A stretch of DNA of 64,000 nucleotides from Streptomyces anulatus. GTDB taxonomy: Bacteria > Actinomycetota > Actinomycetes > Streptomycetales > Streptomycetaceae. The notes beneath the pieces are model-generated. The model ran no database searches, was not told the origin of the DNA, and saw nothing but the letters and a program-made list of their open reading frames with translations. Location of the stretch: NCBI RefSeq assembly GCF_014650675.1, contig NZ_BMVK01000007.1, positions 310,001 to 374,000 of the forward strand, written 5' to 3'. The translations under genes were made by a program, and so were the position numbers. Below are positions 27,104 through 36,746 of the stretch, piece after piece. Positions within the stretch are counted from its first letter, which is position 1, and every line of letters begins with the position of its first letter.

Positions 27104-28054
27104 ATGGATCACAGCGGGCACGGCATGAACATGGATCTGCCGCCGTTCACGCTGGGGCGGGGGCTGGAGCTCTCCGTCGACCCGTTCTTCCTGACCGGCT
27201 GCATCCTGGCGCTCGCCCTGTACGGGTACGGCGTGGTGCGGCTGCGTCGGCGCGGGGACGGCTGGCCGGTGAACCGGATCGTGTTCTTCGTCGTGGGTGT
27301 GCTGAGCATCGCGCTGGTGATGTGCACCAAGCTCAACGACTACGGCATGGTCATGTTCAGCGTGCACATGGTGCAGCACATGGTGATCAGCATGCTGTCG
27401 CCGATCCTGCTGCTGCTGGGCGCCCCGGTGACGCTGGCGCTGCGGGCGCTGCCGCCGGCCGGGCGGGGGCGTACCGGGCCGCGCGAGCTGCTGCTGAAGC
27501 TGCTGCACAGCCGGTACATGAAGATCATCTCGCACCCCGTGTTCACCATCCCGCTGTTCATCGCGAGCCTCTACGCGCTGTACTTCACGCCCATCTTCGA
27601 CTTCCTGATGAGCTCGAAGCCGGGCCACATCGGGATGATGGTGCACTTCCTCGCGGTCGGCCTGGTCTTCTTCTGGCCGATCATGGGCGTGGACCCGGGC
27701 CCGCACCGGCCCGGCTATCTGATGCGGATGCTGGAGCTGTTCGCCGGGATGCCGTTCCACGCGTTCTTCGGGATCGCGCTGATGATGGCGTCGACGCCGA
27801 TGGTGAAGACGTACGAGAACCCGCCGGCCTCGCTCGGCATCGATGCCCTGAGCGACCAGAACTGGGCGGGCGGCATCGCATGGGCGTTCAGCGAGATCCC
27901 CTCCGTGCTGGTGCTGATCGCGCTGGTCTTCCAGTGGTACCGCTCCGAGCAGCGCACCGCACGGCGCACGGACCGGGCGGCGGACCGCGACGGTGACAAG
28001 GAGCTGGCGGCGTACAACGCCTATCTCGCGTCATTGCAGGCGCGCGGACAGTAG
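27104..28054 (+). CDS. Cytochrome c oxidase assembly protein (CtaG-like)
   Basis: This 316-residue membrane protein has seven or so hydrophobic segments and matches the caa3-type CtaG family, which helps insert copper or assemble cytochrome c oxidase. A His/Met-rich N-terminus (MDHSGHGMNMD) and several conserved membrane histidines, for example FSVHMVQHMVISM near 85 and GMMVHFLAVGL near 180, could bind copper. GGGAG lies 8 nt before ATG 27104. The in-frame upstream region is the pfkA terminator and is rejected. Confidence 0.85.
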   Translation: MDHSGHGMNMDLPPFTLGRGLELSVDPFFLTGCILALALYGYGVVRLRRRGDGWPVNRIVFFVVGVLSIALVMCTKLNDYGMVMFSVHMVQHMVISMLSPILLLLGAPVTLALRALPPAGRGRTGPRELLLKLLHSRYMKIISHPVFTIPLFIASLYALYFTPIFDFLMSSKPGHIGMMVHFLAVGLVFFWPIMGVDPGPHRPGYLMRMLELFAGMPFHAFFGIALMMASTPMVKTYENPPASLGIDALSDQNWAGGIAWAFSEIPSVLVLIALVFQWYRSEQRTARRTDRAADRDGDKELAAYNAYLASLQARGQ

Positions 28055-28120
28055 CGCGGAGGGCGCATACGGGGTGACCATGGGGACAACGGCCGCGCGG
28101 CCGACGAGGAGCGTGCGCGC

Positions 28121-28279
28121 ATGTCCGGATCGACGAAGACCATGGGATACATGACCGGCGGGGCACTGATCGCGGTGACCGCGTACACGGTGGCGCTGGG
28201 GAGCAGCGGCTGGCTCTGGTTCGGCTGGGTGGTGCTGGGCCTGTGCACCCTCGGCATGCTGGCCACGCAGGACACCTGA
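28121..28279 (+). CDS. Small two-segment membrane protein
   Basis: This 52-residue protein starts MSGSTKTMGY and has two hydrophobic stretches (about 12-28 and 31-47) ending in LATQDT. GAGGA lies about 10 nt upstream of ATG 28121. It follows the CtaG-like gene by 66 bp and is followed by a hairpin, so it is likely expressed with ctaG. Function unknown. Confidence 0.7.
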   Translation: MSGSTKTMGYMTGGALIAVTAYTVALGSSGWLWFGWVVLGLCTLGMLATQDT

Positions 28280-28355
28280 CCCTCGCGGCCGGATGAGGAC
28301 GCCTGACGGGCCCGGAGGCGGGTACGAGCCGGGAGACCGGTCCGCTACGGTCGCA

Positions 28356-28397
28356 CGGTGGTGGCGGGGCCCTACGCTGTGGGCCCCGGCACCACCG
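28356..28397 (+). terminator. Hairpin after the small membrane protein
   Basis: A 17-bp stem with one mismatch (28356-28372 and 28381-28397) surrounds an 8-nt loop, between the small membrane gene and the acyltransferase. Confidence 0.72.
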
Positions 28398-28470
28398 TGA
28401 CCTGGTAGCAGCCCTGAACCCGGCAGTACAGCCCTGACGCCGACCCGGCAGAGCGAGGTGCACCCGCAAG

Positions 28471-29187
28471 GTGTTCTATTACGTCCTGAAATATGTCGTG
28501 CTGGGGCCCGTACTGCGGCTGCTGTTCCGGCCCCGGATCGAGGGCCTGGAGAACATTCCTGAGGACGGCGCGGCAATCGTCGCGGGCAATCACCTCTCCT
28601 TCTCCGACCATTTCCTGATGCCGGCCATCATCAAGCGCCGCATCACCTTCCTGGCGAAGGCCGAGTACTTCACTGGCCCGGGGATCAAGGGCAGGCTCAC
28701 CGCGGCCTTCTTCCGCAGCGCGGGGCAGATCCCGGTGGACCGGTCGGGCAAGGACGCGGGGCAGGCGGCCATCCGCGAGGGCCTCGGAGTGCTGAGCAAG
28801 GGCGAGCTGCTGGGGATCTACCCGGAGGGCACCCGCTCGCACGACGGCCGGCTCTACAAGGGCAAGGTCGGGGTCGCGGTGATGGCGATCACCGCACAGG
28901 TCCCGGTGGTCCCCTGCGCCATGGTCGGCACCTTCGAGATCCAGCCGCCCGGCCAGGTCGTGCCCAAGATCAAACGGGTCGCGATCCGCTTCGGCGAACC
29001 GCTCGACTTCTCCCGCTACGCGGGCATGGAGAACCAGAAGGCCGCGATCCGGGCCGTGACGGACGAGATCATGTACGCGATCCTCGAACTCTCCGGCCAG
29101 GAGTACGTGGACGAGTACGCGGCGAAGGTGAAGGCGGCCGAGCAGGAGGCCGCGCCGCCGAGGAAGTTCCCCAAGCTGCGACGCTGA
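28471..29187 (+). CDS. 1-acyl-glycerol-3-phosphate acyltransferase-like (PlsC)
   Basis: This 238-residue lysophospholipid acyltransferase acts at the membrane in phospholipid synthesis. The catalytic HxxxxD is in NHLSFSDH near 41, the glycerophosphate-binding motif YPEGTRS is near 113, and the hydrophobic N-terminus anchors it. The C-terminal tail is charged. GTG 28471 is preceded by GCGAGGTG 10 nt upstream. Exact acyl acceptor cannot be told from sequence. Confidence 0.88.
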   Translation: MFYYVLKYVVLGPVLRLLFRPRIEGLENIPEDGAAIVAGNHLSFSDHFLMPAIIKRRITFLAKAEYFTGPGIKGRLTAAFFRSAGQIPVDRSGKDAGQAAIREGLGVLSKGELLGIYPEGTRSHDGRLYKGKVGVAVMAITAQVPVVPCAMVGTFEIQPPGQVVPKIKRVAIRFGEPLDFSRYAGMENQKAAIRAVTDEIMYAILELSGQEYVDEYAAKVKAAEQEAAPPRKFPKLRR

Positions 29188-29250
29188 GCGCGAATACGCC
29201 ACCGGCAGAGCGCCCTCGCCGCGGCAGGCCGGCTCCCCTAGCGTCGGATC

Positions 29251-30303
29251 ATGAGCAATGGACACGCATGGGTGCTGGGCGCGACGGGCCAGATCGGGCG
29301 GGCCGCGGTGCGCGCGCTGGCCGAGGACGGCTGGGAGGTCACCGCGGCCTCGCGCGGCGGCGGCCGGGACGAGGGCTGGGACGCCGGGGTCCGGACGGTG
29401 GCGCTCGACCGGAACGAGGAGGGGGCGCTCGGCCGGGCGCTGGGCGACGGCTGTGACGTGCTGGTCGACATGGCGGCGTTCGACGGCGCGCACGCCCGGC
29501 AGCTGACGGGGCTGGCCGGCCGGATCGGCTCGGCCGTCGTGATCTCCAGCGGGGCGGTGTACGAGGACGACCGGGGCCGCAGCTTCGACACGCAGGCTTC
29601 GATCGACGGTTTCCCCCGCTATCCGGTGCCGTTGCCGGAGACCCAGCGCACGGTGGCGCCGGGGGACGCCACGTACGGGACGCGGAAGGTCCTGCTGGAG
29701 CGGGAGTTGCTGGCGGCGGGCGAGGAACTGCCGGTGACGCTGCTGCGCGCGGGCGCGGTCCACGGCCCGTACTGCCGCACACCGCGCGAGCTGTACGTGG
29801 TGAAGCGGCTGCTGGACGGACGCCGGCGCCGGGTGTTCGCGTACGGCGGGGAGAGCCGCTTCCATCCGGTCCATGTGTCCAACGCGGCGGAGCTGATCCG
29901 GCTGGCCGCCCGGCGGCCGGGATCCCGGGTGCTGAACGCGGCGGACCCCGAGGCCCCCACGGTCGCGGAGATCGCGTCGGCGATCGACGACGTTCTCGGT
30001 CGGGAGACCGAGACGGTGCTGGTCGACGGCGCTTCCCCGGAGGGGCACGTCGGGGTGACTCCGTGGAGCGGCGCCCACCCGGTGGTCTACGACATGACGG
30101 CCGCCGAGGAACAGCTCGGGTACCGCCCGGTGACGGGGTACGTGGAGTCCCTGCCGGAGACGGTCGAGTGGCTCGCCGGAGAGCTGGCGGAGCGCGACTG
30201 GCGGGAGGCGTTCCCGAAGATGCTCGGCAACTACGGCGCATGGCTCTTCGACTACGCGGAGGAGGACGCCTGGCTGGAGGCGTACGACCGGGAGCGGCGT
30301 TGA
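29251..30303 (+). CDS. NAD-dependent epimerase/dehydratase family protein
   Basis: This 350-residue extended short-chain dehydrogenase has the Rossmann motif GATGQIGRAA at the N-terminus and a central block where the Y-x-x-x-K catalytic pair is most likely YGTRK near 143-147. The second half is the substrate domain. No ribosome-binding site is evident before ATG 29251. TAGCGT about 10 nt upstream could be a -10 box for a leaderless mRNA. Substrate unknown. Confidence 0.82.
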   Translation: MSNGHAWVLGATGQIGRAAVRALAEDGWEVTAASRGGGRDEGWDAGVRTVALDRNEEGALGRALGDGCDVLVDMAAFDGAHARQLTGLAGRIGSAVVISSGAVYEDDRGRSFDTQASIDGFPRYPVPLPETQRTVAPGDATYGTRKVLLERELLAAGEELPVTLLRAGAVHGPYCRTPRELYVVKRLLDGRRRRVFAYGGESRFHPVHVSNAAELIRLAARRPGSRVLNAADPEAPTVAEIASAIDDVLGRETETVLVDGASPEGHVGVTPWSGAHPVVYDMTAAEEQLGYRPVTGYVESLPETVEWLAGELAERDWREAFPKMLGNYGAWLFDYAEEDAWLEAYDRERR

Positions 30304-30308
30304 ACGGC

Positions 30309-30348
30309 GGGCCGGGCGGACCGTCCCGGAGGACGGACCGCCCGGCCC
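30309..30348. terminator. 18-bp hairpin between convergent genes
   Basis: The arms 30309-30326 and 30331-30348 are complementary except for one A-A mismatch, with loop CGGA, between the epimerase and the secreted peptidase. Confidence 0.82.
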
Positions 30349-30366
30349 TTGATCGTGCTGCCGGTG

Positions 30367-31950
30367 TTACGGCTTCGGTGTGGCGTGCGGGGCGCACGTC
30401 ACATCGCGCCGGTCGGTCTCCCCGGTGAGCAGGTAGGTGTCCACCCGTTCGTTGACGCAGGGGTTGACCAGTCCGGTGACGCCGTGGGATCCGGCGTCCT
30501 TCTCGGTGATGAGCCGCGAGCCCTTGAACCGCTTGTGCAGCTCGACCGCGCCCTGGTACGGGGTGGCGGCGTCGCGGGTGGACTGGACGATGAGGACCGG
30601 CGGCAGGCCCTTGCCGGTCCTCACGTCGAGCGGGGTCCGCTGCTTGGCCGGCCAGGTGGCGCAGGGCAGGTTCATCCAGGCGTTGGCCCACGTCATGAAC
30701 GGGTACTTCTCGTGCAGCCGGGTGTTGTCCCGGTCCCAGGTGCGCCAGTCGGTGGGCCACTTGGCGTCGGCGCACTCGACGGCGCTGTAGACCGCGTTGC
30801 CGTTCTCGGCGGCGGCGTTGCCCGCGAGGTCGCTCATGTCGGGGGCCGCGGCGTCGACCAGGGCCTGGGTGTCGCCGGCCCGGTAGGCGCTCCAGGTCCT
30901 GGCGGTGGGGGCCCAGGAGGAGTCGTAGTACGGCGCGCCCCAGAAGAAGGTGGTGAGCTCGGCGGGGCCGACGACGCCCCCGATGGGCTCCTTCTTGGCG
31001 GCTGCCCGCAGCTTCAGCCAGGCCTTCTCGACCTTCTGCGGGGTGTCGCCGATGCCGTAGACGGAATCGTGCTTCGCCACCCACGCCTTCCAGTCGTCCC
31101 AGCGCGTCTGGAAGGCGATGCCCTGGTTCAGGTTCGCCCGGTACCAGATGCTCTGCCGCGACGGGTCGACCACGCTGTCGACGACCATGCGCCGGACGTG
31201 GTCCGGGAAGAGGGTGCCGTAGACGGCGCCCAGGTAGGTGCCGTAGGAGACGCCGAGGAAGTTGAGCTTCTTCTCCCCGAGCGCGGCCCGGATGACGTCC
31301 AGGTCGCGTGCCGTGTTCGGCGTCGTCATGTGCGGCAGCATCGCGCCGCTGCGCTCGCCGCACCCTTCGGCGTACTCGCGGGCCAGTTTGCGCTGGGCGC
31401 GCTTGTCGGCCTCGCTGTCGGGGACCGGGTCGGCCTTGGGGGCCTTGACGAACTCCTGCGGGTCGACACAGGAGATCGGGGCCGAGTGGCCGACGCCGCG
31501 CGGGTCGAAGCCGACGAAATCGTACGCCTTCGCGGTCTTCGTCCAGAGCGGGTTCTTGGCGGTGATCCGGGCGGGGAAGCGCAGTCCCGAACCGCCGGGC
31601 CCGCCCGGGTTGTAGAGCAGGGCGCCCTGGCGCTCGTCCTTCGTGCCGGTGCTGACGTGCCGGTCGACGGCGAGTTTGATCTTCTTGCCGTTCGGCCGGG
31701 CGTAGTCGAGCGGCACGGTCACCCAGCCGCACTGGATGGGGGCGGCCAGGCCCCAGTCCTCCGGGCAGTCCTGCCAGTCGATCCCGGCGTTCGCCGCACG
31801 GTGCGCCGCGACGGCGACCCCGCGCGCCTCCGCGTCGCCCCGGCCGTGATGGCGGCCGTCGGCGCCGGCGGCGGGTGCTGCCATCGCCCCCGCCATGAGC
31901 GTGCCCGCGACGAGTGCCCCGGCCGAACCGAGCACCGTTGTACGTCTCAC
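30367..31950 (-). CDS. Secreted tripeptidyl aminopeptidase (alpha/beta hydrolase)
   Basis: This exported serine peptidase, 527 residues, belongs to the Streptomyces Tap family that removes N-terminal tripeptides. A signal peptide (residues 1-30; basic start MRRT, hydrophobic core, AAPAAGA) is clear. The oxyanion-region NPGGPGGSG is near 105, the nucleophile Ser is in GVSYGTYLG near 222, Asp is in QSTRDAATPY near 470, and His is in AGSHGV near 495. GTG 31950 has GGGGGAGG 5 nt or so upstream. It is not linked in function to the urease genes downstream. Confidence 0.9.
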   Translation of the reverse strand: MRRTTVLGSAGALVAGTLMAGAMAAPAAGADGRHHGRGDAEARGVAVAAHRAANAGIDWQDCPEDWGLAAPIQCGWVTVPLDYARPNGKKIKLAVDRHVSTGTKDERQGALLYNPGGPGGSGLRFPARITAKNPLWTKTAKAYDFVGFDPRGVGHSAPISCVDPQEFVKAPKADPVPDSEADKRAQRKLAREYAEGCGERSGAMLPHMTTPNTARDLDVIRAALGEKKLNFLGVSYGTYLGAVYGTLFPDHVRRMVVDSVVDPSRQSIWYRANLNQGIAFQTRWDDWKAWVAKHDSVYGIGDTPQKVEKAWLKLRAAAKKEPIGGVVGPAELTTFFWGAPYYDSSWAPTARTWSAYRAGDTQALVDAAAPDMSDLAGNAAAENGNAVYSAVECADAKWPTDWRTWDRDNTRLHEKYPFMTWANAWMNLPCATWPAKQRTPLDVRTGKGLPPVLIVQSTRDAATPYQGAVELHKRFKGSRLITEKDAGSHGVTGLVNPCVNERVDTYLLTGETDRRDVTCAPHATPKP

Positions 31951-32104
31951 GTGGAACCTCCCCCTTCATCCGATCCGCCGCCGAAGGCGACGTGGTCATC
32001 GGTACGTCGCGGGGATCCTTTCGTCAGTGGGGCGCCCGGGGCCAGGGCGTACACCTGTTTCTTTACCGAACCCATAACCGGTGAAGGAGGTTCGCTGAGC
32101 GGAC

Positions 32105-32890
32105 TCAGCCGGTCTGCTCCGTCTTCAGCCCGTCCAGCAGTTCGCGCATGGCGTCGTCCAGGATCCCGCGCAGCAGGCGGGCGTCGGCGGCCACGGCGGT
32201 CACCAGGACGGCGGGGCCGGCGAGCGGGGTGAGGGCGGCGGTGGGCCCGAGGAGGCGCGCGGGGAGCGGGGCGTCCTCGAACGCCGGGTCGGCGAGGAGC
32301 AGTTGGCCGACGGCCCGGTGGCCGCCGAGGACGGCGGGGCCGTCCCAGCCGCCGGGTGCGCCGGGCCCGTAGGCCAGTTGCTGGTCCAGGAGCGGGCGGC
32401 CCGCGCGGTGGACGGTGAGCCGGGTGGTGAGCGCGCCGGTGGGCTCGCCGTGCCGGCCGAGGATCTGCTCCTCGCGCAGCAGCAGCCGGCCGGTGGGGGC
32501 GAGTCGGACCCGGGTGGTCATACGCAGGTCGCTGCCGCGGGCGGAGACGAGCTGCTCGGGGAGCCAGTGCAGCACGGCCCCCTCCCCCACGCCCAGTTCC
32601 ACGGTGTACGTGGACGGCTCGCCGTCCGCCCGCGCCCCGGGCAGGGCTACGGTGGCCGCCGCCGAGTCCACGGTGAGGCGCGCGCCGTCCGCGATGTCCG
32701 CCTCGATCGCCAGCCGGTCGCCGTTCAGCGGGGCGCTCATCGCGCCGACGACGGTGACCCGGGCGTACGCGGCCCGGGGGGAGCGGGTGCGGCGCAGGGC
32801 GAGCGGGCCCGCGCTCTCCAGGACGGGCAGGGCGGTCCCGCCCCGCCCGTCGGGCTCGGCGCGGAGCCGGGCCGTCGCGCGGACGCTCAC
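32105..32890 (-). CDS. ureD: Urease accessory protein UreD
   Basis: This 261-residue accessory protein acts with UreF and UreG to insert nickel into apo-urease. The UreD beta-strand pattern is seen, with SAPLNGDRLAI near 50, LHWLPEQLV near 108 and REEQILGRHGE near 145. The GTG start overlaps the stop of ureG (GTGA), so translation is coupled. It is the last gene of the operon. Confidence 0.9.
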   Translation of the reverse strand: MSVRATARLRAEPDGRGGTALPVLESAGPLALRRTRSPRAAYARVTVVGAMSAPLNGDRLAIEADIADGARLTVDSAAATVALPGARADGEPSTYTVELGVGEGAVLHWLPEQLVSARGSDLRMTTRVRLAPTGRLLLREEQILGRHGEPTGALTTRLTVHRAGRPLLDQQLAYGPGAPGGWDGPAVLGGHRAVGQLLLADPAFEDAPLPARLLGPTAALTPLAGPAVLVTAVAADARLLRGILDDAMRELLDGLKTEQTG

Positions 32891-33564
32891 GCGGTCCAGG
32901 CGGCGAGCCGCGCCCGCACCCAGTCGGCGACCGGTCCGACGCCCTCGGCCGAGGTCAGCGAGGTGAAGGCGACGGGGAGTTCGCCGCGCTGCTTCTTGGC
33001 GTCGAGGGCCATCCGCTCCAGGTCGGAGCCGACGTAGGGGGCGAGGTCGGTCTTGTTGATGACCAGGAGGTCGGCGGTGGTGACGCCGGGGCCGCCCTTG
33101 CGCGGGATGTCGTCGCCGCCCGCGACGTCGATGACGAAGACCTGGGCGTCGACCAGTCCCTTGGAGAACGTGGCGGTGAGGTTGTCGCCGCCGGACTCGA
33201 CGAGGATGAGGTCGAGCGGCCCGACCGCGTCCTCCAGGTCCTCGACGGCTTCGAGGTTGGCGGAGATGTCGTCGCGGATCGCGGTGTGCGGGCAGGCGCC
33301 GGTCTCGACGGCCTGGATCCGTTCGGGCGGCAGGACCGCGTTGCGCAGCAGGAAGGCGGCGTCCTCCTGGGTGTAGATGTCGTTGGTGACGACGGCGATG
33401 GAGAGCCGGTCGCGCAGTTCCCGGCAGAGGGCGGCGACGGTGGCCGTCTTGCCGGAGCCGACGGGGCCGCCGAGGCCGATGCGCAGGGCGCGCCGGGTGC
33501 CGTCGGGGCGGGTGGCGTCGGCGCTGACGGCGGCGGGGCCTTCGTGGGAGTGGCCGAGGTGCAT
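32887..33564 (-). CDS. ureG: Urease accessory GTPase UreG
   Basis: This 225-residue SIMIBI-class GTPase drives nickel delivery to urease. A His-rich start (MHLGHSHEGP) could bind metal. The P-loop GGPVGSGKT is near 33-41, the CPHT nickel motif is in ETGACPHTAIRDD near 100, and the guanine-specificity NKTDLAPYVG is near 179. The length is usual. Confidence 0.96.
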   Translation of the reverse strand: MHLGHSHEGPAAVSADATRPDGTRRALRIGLGGPVGSGKTATVAALCRELRDRLSIAVVTNDIYTQEDAAFLLRNAVLPPERIQAVETGACPHTAIRDDISANLEAVEDLEDAVGPLDLILVESGGDNLTATFSKGLVDAQVFVIDVAGGDDIPRKGGPGVTTADLLVINKTDLAPYVGSDLERMALDAKKQRGELPVAFTSLTSAEGVGPVADWVRARLAAWTA

Positions 33565-33593
33565 GGGGGCTCCAGTGGTGGTCGAAGGGGTGG

Positions 33594-34256
33594 CTACGAG
33601 GCGAAGAGGCGGACCGGCCAGGCGGCGTGCGCCTCGGCGGTGATGTCGAGGAGCGGCGCCGAGGCGGCGGGCAGGGCGTCGATGCCCTGCCGGGCGGCCT
33701 CGGCGGCCTGTTCGGCGACCCGGTCGAGCTCGGGGGCGAGCCGGGCGAGTACGGCGGTGGCGTGGAAGGGGTCGAGGGAGAGGAGCCGGACGACGGCGGT
33801 GGCGGGGCCGCTGACGGTCTCGTAGGCGACACAGTGGGCGGCGTCCACGGGGCCCAGGCCCGCCGACCGTGCGGTGAGCCCGAGGACGACCGGCTGGTGG
33901 GCGCCGCGCGGCCGGGCCGCCGCGAGCGCGTCCAGTTCGGGGCTCGGCCAGGTGGCGCGGGCGGCCCGCATCATCTGCCGGCCCAGCTTGCGCGCGGTGG
34001 TCCGCAGGGCGGGCGAGGGCGTGCGGGCGTCGGCGGCCTCGTCGAGGGCGAGCGGGTCGAGGCCGTGGGCCGCCGCCGCGGCGAGGGCCGCGGCGGTGAG
34101 GCCCGCGGTGTGCAGACGGCCCCGGCAGAAGTCGGCGAGGGAGTCGGCGTCGCGGACGCGGCCCTCGGCGACGGCCGGTTCGGCGCCGCCGGAGTGGGCG
34201 TGCCCTCCGGCGGGGAACCGGCCGTCGGCGAGGACGAGGAGTGCTGCGCGTGACAT
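33594..34256 (-). CDS. ureF: Urease accessory protein UreF
   Basis: This 220-residue all-helical UreF protein carries the family start LLVLADGRFPAGGHAHSGG and works as a regulator of UreG GTPase in urease maturation. It lies 12 bp after ureC and 29 bp before ureG. No other feature stands out. Confidence 0.92.
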   Translation of the reverse strand: MSRAALLVLADGRFPAGGHAHSGGAEPAVAEGRVRDADSLADFCRGRLHTAGLTAAALAAAAAHGLDPLALDEAADARTPSPALRTTARKLGRQMMRAARATWPSPELDALAAARPRGAHQPVVLGLTARSAGLGPVDAAHCVAYETVSGPATAVVRLLSLDPFHATAVLARLAPELDRVAEQAAEAARQGIDALPAASAPLLDITAEAHAAWPVRLFAS

Positions 34257-34268
34257 GGCCGGGTCCGC

Positions 34269-35990
34269 TCAGAAGAGGAAGTAGCGCTGGGCCATGGGCA
34301 GTTCCGCCGCAGGCGCCGGCTCGACCGGATCGCCGTCGATCGTGACGGCGAAGCTGTCGGGGTCGACGTGGACCTGCGGCAGGGCGTCGTTCTCCCGCAT
34401 GTCCGCCTTGGTGACCCCCCGGGTGCTGGTGATCGGCACGAACCGCTTGTGCAGGGCGAGCCGTTCGGGCAGCCCGTCCTCGATCGCGGCGGCGGAGACG
34501 AAGTTGAACGAACTGTGGGCGGCCGCTCGTCCCAGGGCGCCGAACATCGGCCGGGGCAGGACCGGCTGGGGCGTCGGGATGGAGGCGTTGGCGTCGCCCA
34601 TCTGCGCGTACGCGATCTGGCCGCCCTTGATGACGGTCTGCGGCTTCACCCCGAAGAACGCCGGGTCCCAGAGGACGAGGTCGGCGAGCTTGCCGGTCTC
34701 CACCGAGCCGATCTCCCGGTCCAGTCCCTGCGCGACGGCCGGGTTGATCGTGTATTTGGCGACATAGCGGCGGACCCGTCGGTTGTCGGCGCGCCCGTCC
34801 CCCGGAAGGGCTCCACGACGCTTCTTCATGACATGGGCGGTCTGCCAGGTCCGCAGGATCACCTCGCCGATCCGCCCCATGGCCTGGGAGTCCGAGGAGA
34901 TGATCGAGATGGCGCCGAGGTCGTGCAGGATGTCCTCGGCCGCGATGGTGGAGGGCCGGATCCGGGACTCCGCGAAGGCCAGGTCCTCGGGGACGGCGGG
35001 GTTCAGGTGGTGGCAGACCATCAGCATGTCGAGGTGTTCCTCGATGGTGTTGACGGTGTGCGGCCGGGTGGGATTGGTCGAGCTGGGCAGGACGTACGGC
35101 TCGGAGACCACGCTGATGATGTCGGGCGCGTGCCCGCCGCCCGCTCCCTCGGTGTGGTACGCGTGGATCGTCCGGCCGGCGATGGCGGCGAGGGTGTCGG
35201 CGACGAACCCGGCCTCATTGAGGGTGTCCGTGTGGATGGCGAGCTGCGCACCCGTCCGCTCGCAGACGGTGAGGCAGGCGTCGATGGCGGCGGGGGTCGC
35301 GCCCCAGTCCTCGTGGATCTTGAATCCCAGTGCGCCGCCGCGGAGTTGGGAGTGCATGGCCTCCTGCGACATCGTGTTGCCCTTGCCGAGCAGCCCGATG
35401 TTGACCGGGAAGGTCTCCAGCGCCTCGAACATCCGGGCCAGGTGCCAGGGCCCCGGGGTGATGGTGGTGGCCTTGGTGCCCTCGGCGGGTCCCGTGCCGC
35501 CGCCGACGAGGGTGGTGATGCCGCTGGAGAGCGCCTGGTCGACGAGGGTGGGCGAGATGAAGTGGACGTGGGCGTCGACCGCTCCGGCCGTGAGCAGCTT
35601 CCCGTTGCCCGCGATGATCTCGGTCTCCGGGCCGATCACCAGGTCGGGGTGGACACCGTCCATGGTGTCCGGGTTCCCGGCCTTGCCGATGCCGGTGATC
35701 CGGCCGTCCCGGATGCCGATGTCGGCCTTGACGATGCCCCAGTGGTCGATGACGACGGCCCCGGTGATGACGGTGTCGGGCGCACCCTCGGCGCGGGTGG
35801 TGCGAGCCTGGCCCATCGACTCCCGGATCACCTTGCCGCCGCCGAACACCGCCTCGTCGCCCGCGTTTCCGGGGCCGCCCGAGCGGTCCTCCTCGATCTC
35901 GACGAGCAGATCGGTGTCGGCGAGCCGGATGCGGTCGCCGGTGGTGGGTCCGAACAGATCGGCGTACACGGCTCGTTCGAGGTCAGGCAT
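34269..35990 (-). CDS. ureC: Urease alpha subunit
   Basis: This 573-residue catalytic subunit hydrolyses urea to ammonia and carbamate. The nickel ligands are in DAHVHFI near 137, the carbamylated lysine is in GFKIHEDWG near 221, further ligands are in HTDTLNEAG near 250 and HTEGAGGGHAPD near 276, and the mobile flap with catalytic His is in MVCHHLNP near 322. ATG 35990 is preferred to GTG 35999 because GGAGG lies 8 nt upstream. It overlaps ureB by a few bases, indicating coupled translation. Confidence 0.97.
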   Translation of the reverse strand: MPDLERAVYADLFGPTTGDRIRLADTDLLVEIEEDRSGGPGNAGDEAVFGGGKVIRESMGQARTTRAEGAPDTVITGAVVIDHWGIVKADIGIRDGRITGIGKAGNPDTMDGVHPDLVIGPETEIIAGNGKLLTAGAVDAHVHFISPTLVDQALSSGITTLVGGGTGPAEGTKATTITPGPWHLARMFEALETFPVNIGLLGKGNTMSQEAMHSQLRGGALGFKIHEDWGATPAAIDACLTVCERTGAQLAIHTDTLNEAGFVADTLAAIAGRTIHAYHTEGAGGGHAPDIISVVSEPYVLPSSTNPTRPHTVNTIEEHLDMLMVCHHLNPAVPEDLAFAESRIRPSTIAAEDILHDLGAISIISSDSQAMGRIGEVILRTWQTAHVMKKRRGALPGDGRADNRRVRRYVAKYTINPAVAQGLDREIGSVETGKLADLVLWDPAFFGVKPQTVIKGGQIAYAQMGDANASIPTPQPVLPRPMFGALGRAAAHSSFNFVSAAAIEDGLPERLALHKRFVPITSTRGVTKADMRENDALPQVHVDPDSFAVTIDGDPVEPAPAAELPMAQRYFLF

Positions 35991-36294
35991 CGAGGGCACC
36001 TCCGGTTTCGCCGCGCAGGCCGGGGACGACGCGGCGGCCGGTGAGGGGGACGAGTTCGACGTCGGCGGGGATGCCGGGTTCGAAGCGGACCGCCGTGCCG
36101 GCGGCGATGTTCAGCCGCAGGCCGCGGGCGGCGGCGCGGTCGAAGCGCAGCCCGGGGTTGGCCTCGGCGAAGTGGTAGTGGGAGCCGACCTGGACGGGGC
36201 GGTCGGCGGCGTTGAGGACGGTGAGGCGGGTGACCGCCCGCCCCTCGTTGACGGGAATGTCCCCGTCCCCGTACAGGATCTCTCCGGGAATCAT
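35983..36294 (-). CDS. ureB: Urease beta subunit
   Basis: This 103-residue structural subunit starts MIPGEILYGDGDI and has the SHYHFAEAN block typical of UreB. It forms part of the urease trimer with UreA and UreC. It lies 12 bp downstream of ureA and overlaps ureC. Confidence 0.96.
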   Translation of the reverse strand: MIPGEILYGDGDIPVNEGRAVTRLTVLNAADRPVQVGSHYHFAEANPGLRFDRAAARGLRLNIAAGTAVRFEPGIPADVELVPLTGRRVVPGLRGETGGALDA

Positions 36295-36306
36295 CGGCGC
36301 GCCCCG

Positions 36307-36609
<303 letters not shown>

Positions 36610-36666
36610 GCTTCCACCTCATCGTCTTCCGTCCGGCTCCGGCTCCGGACGCAGCGGGACCCTATC

Positions 36667-36691
36667 CCCGTTCAACATTTCGTTGAACGGG
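36667..36691. promoter_or_regulatory. 25-bp palindrome upstream of ureA
   Basis: A perfect 10-bp inverted repeat, CCCGTTCAAC-ATTTC-GTTGAACGGG, lies 58 bp upstream of ureA and downstream of the TetR gene. It is suited to be an operator for the urease operon or a short hairpin. Confidence 0.7.
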
Positions 36692-36746
36692 AACAGTGGC
36701 CTCGCGACCAGGCATTGCACGTTAGGGCGGAAGTTTTTCCGTTGCG

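Noticed and set aside
33832..33850. Longer UreD with an N-terminal extension starting inside ureF
   Set aside because: The extension is a shadow of ureG and ureF in another frame; the GTG at 32890 coupled to the ureG stop gives the normal UreD.
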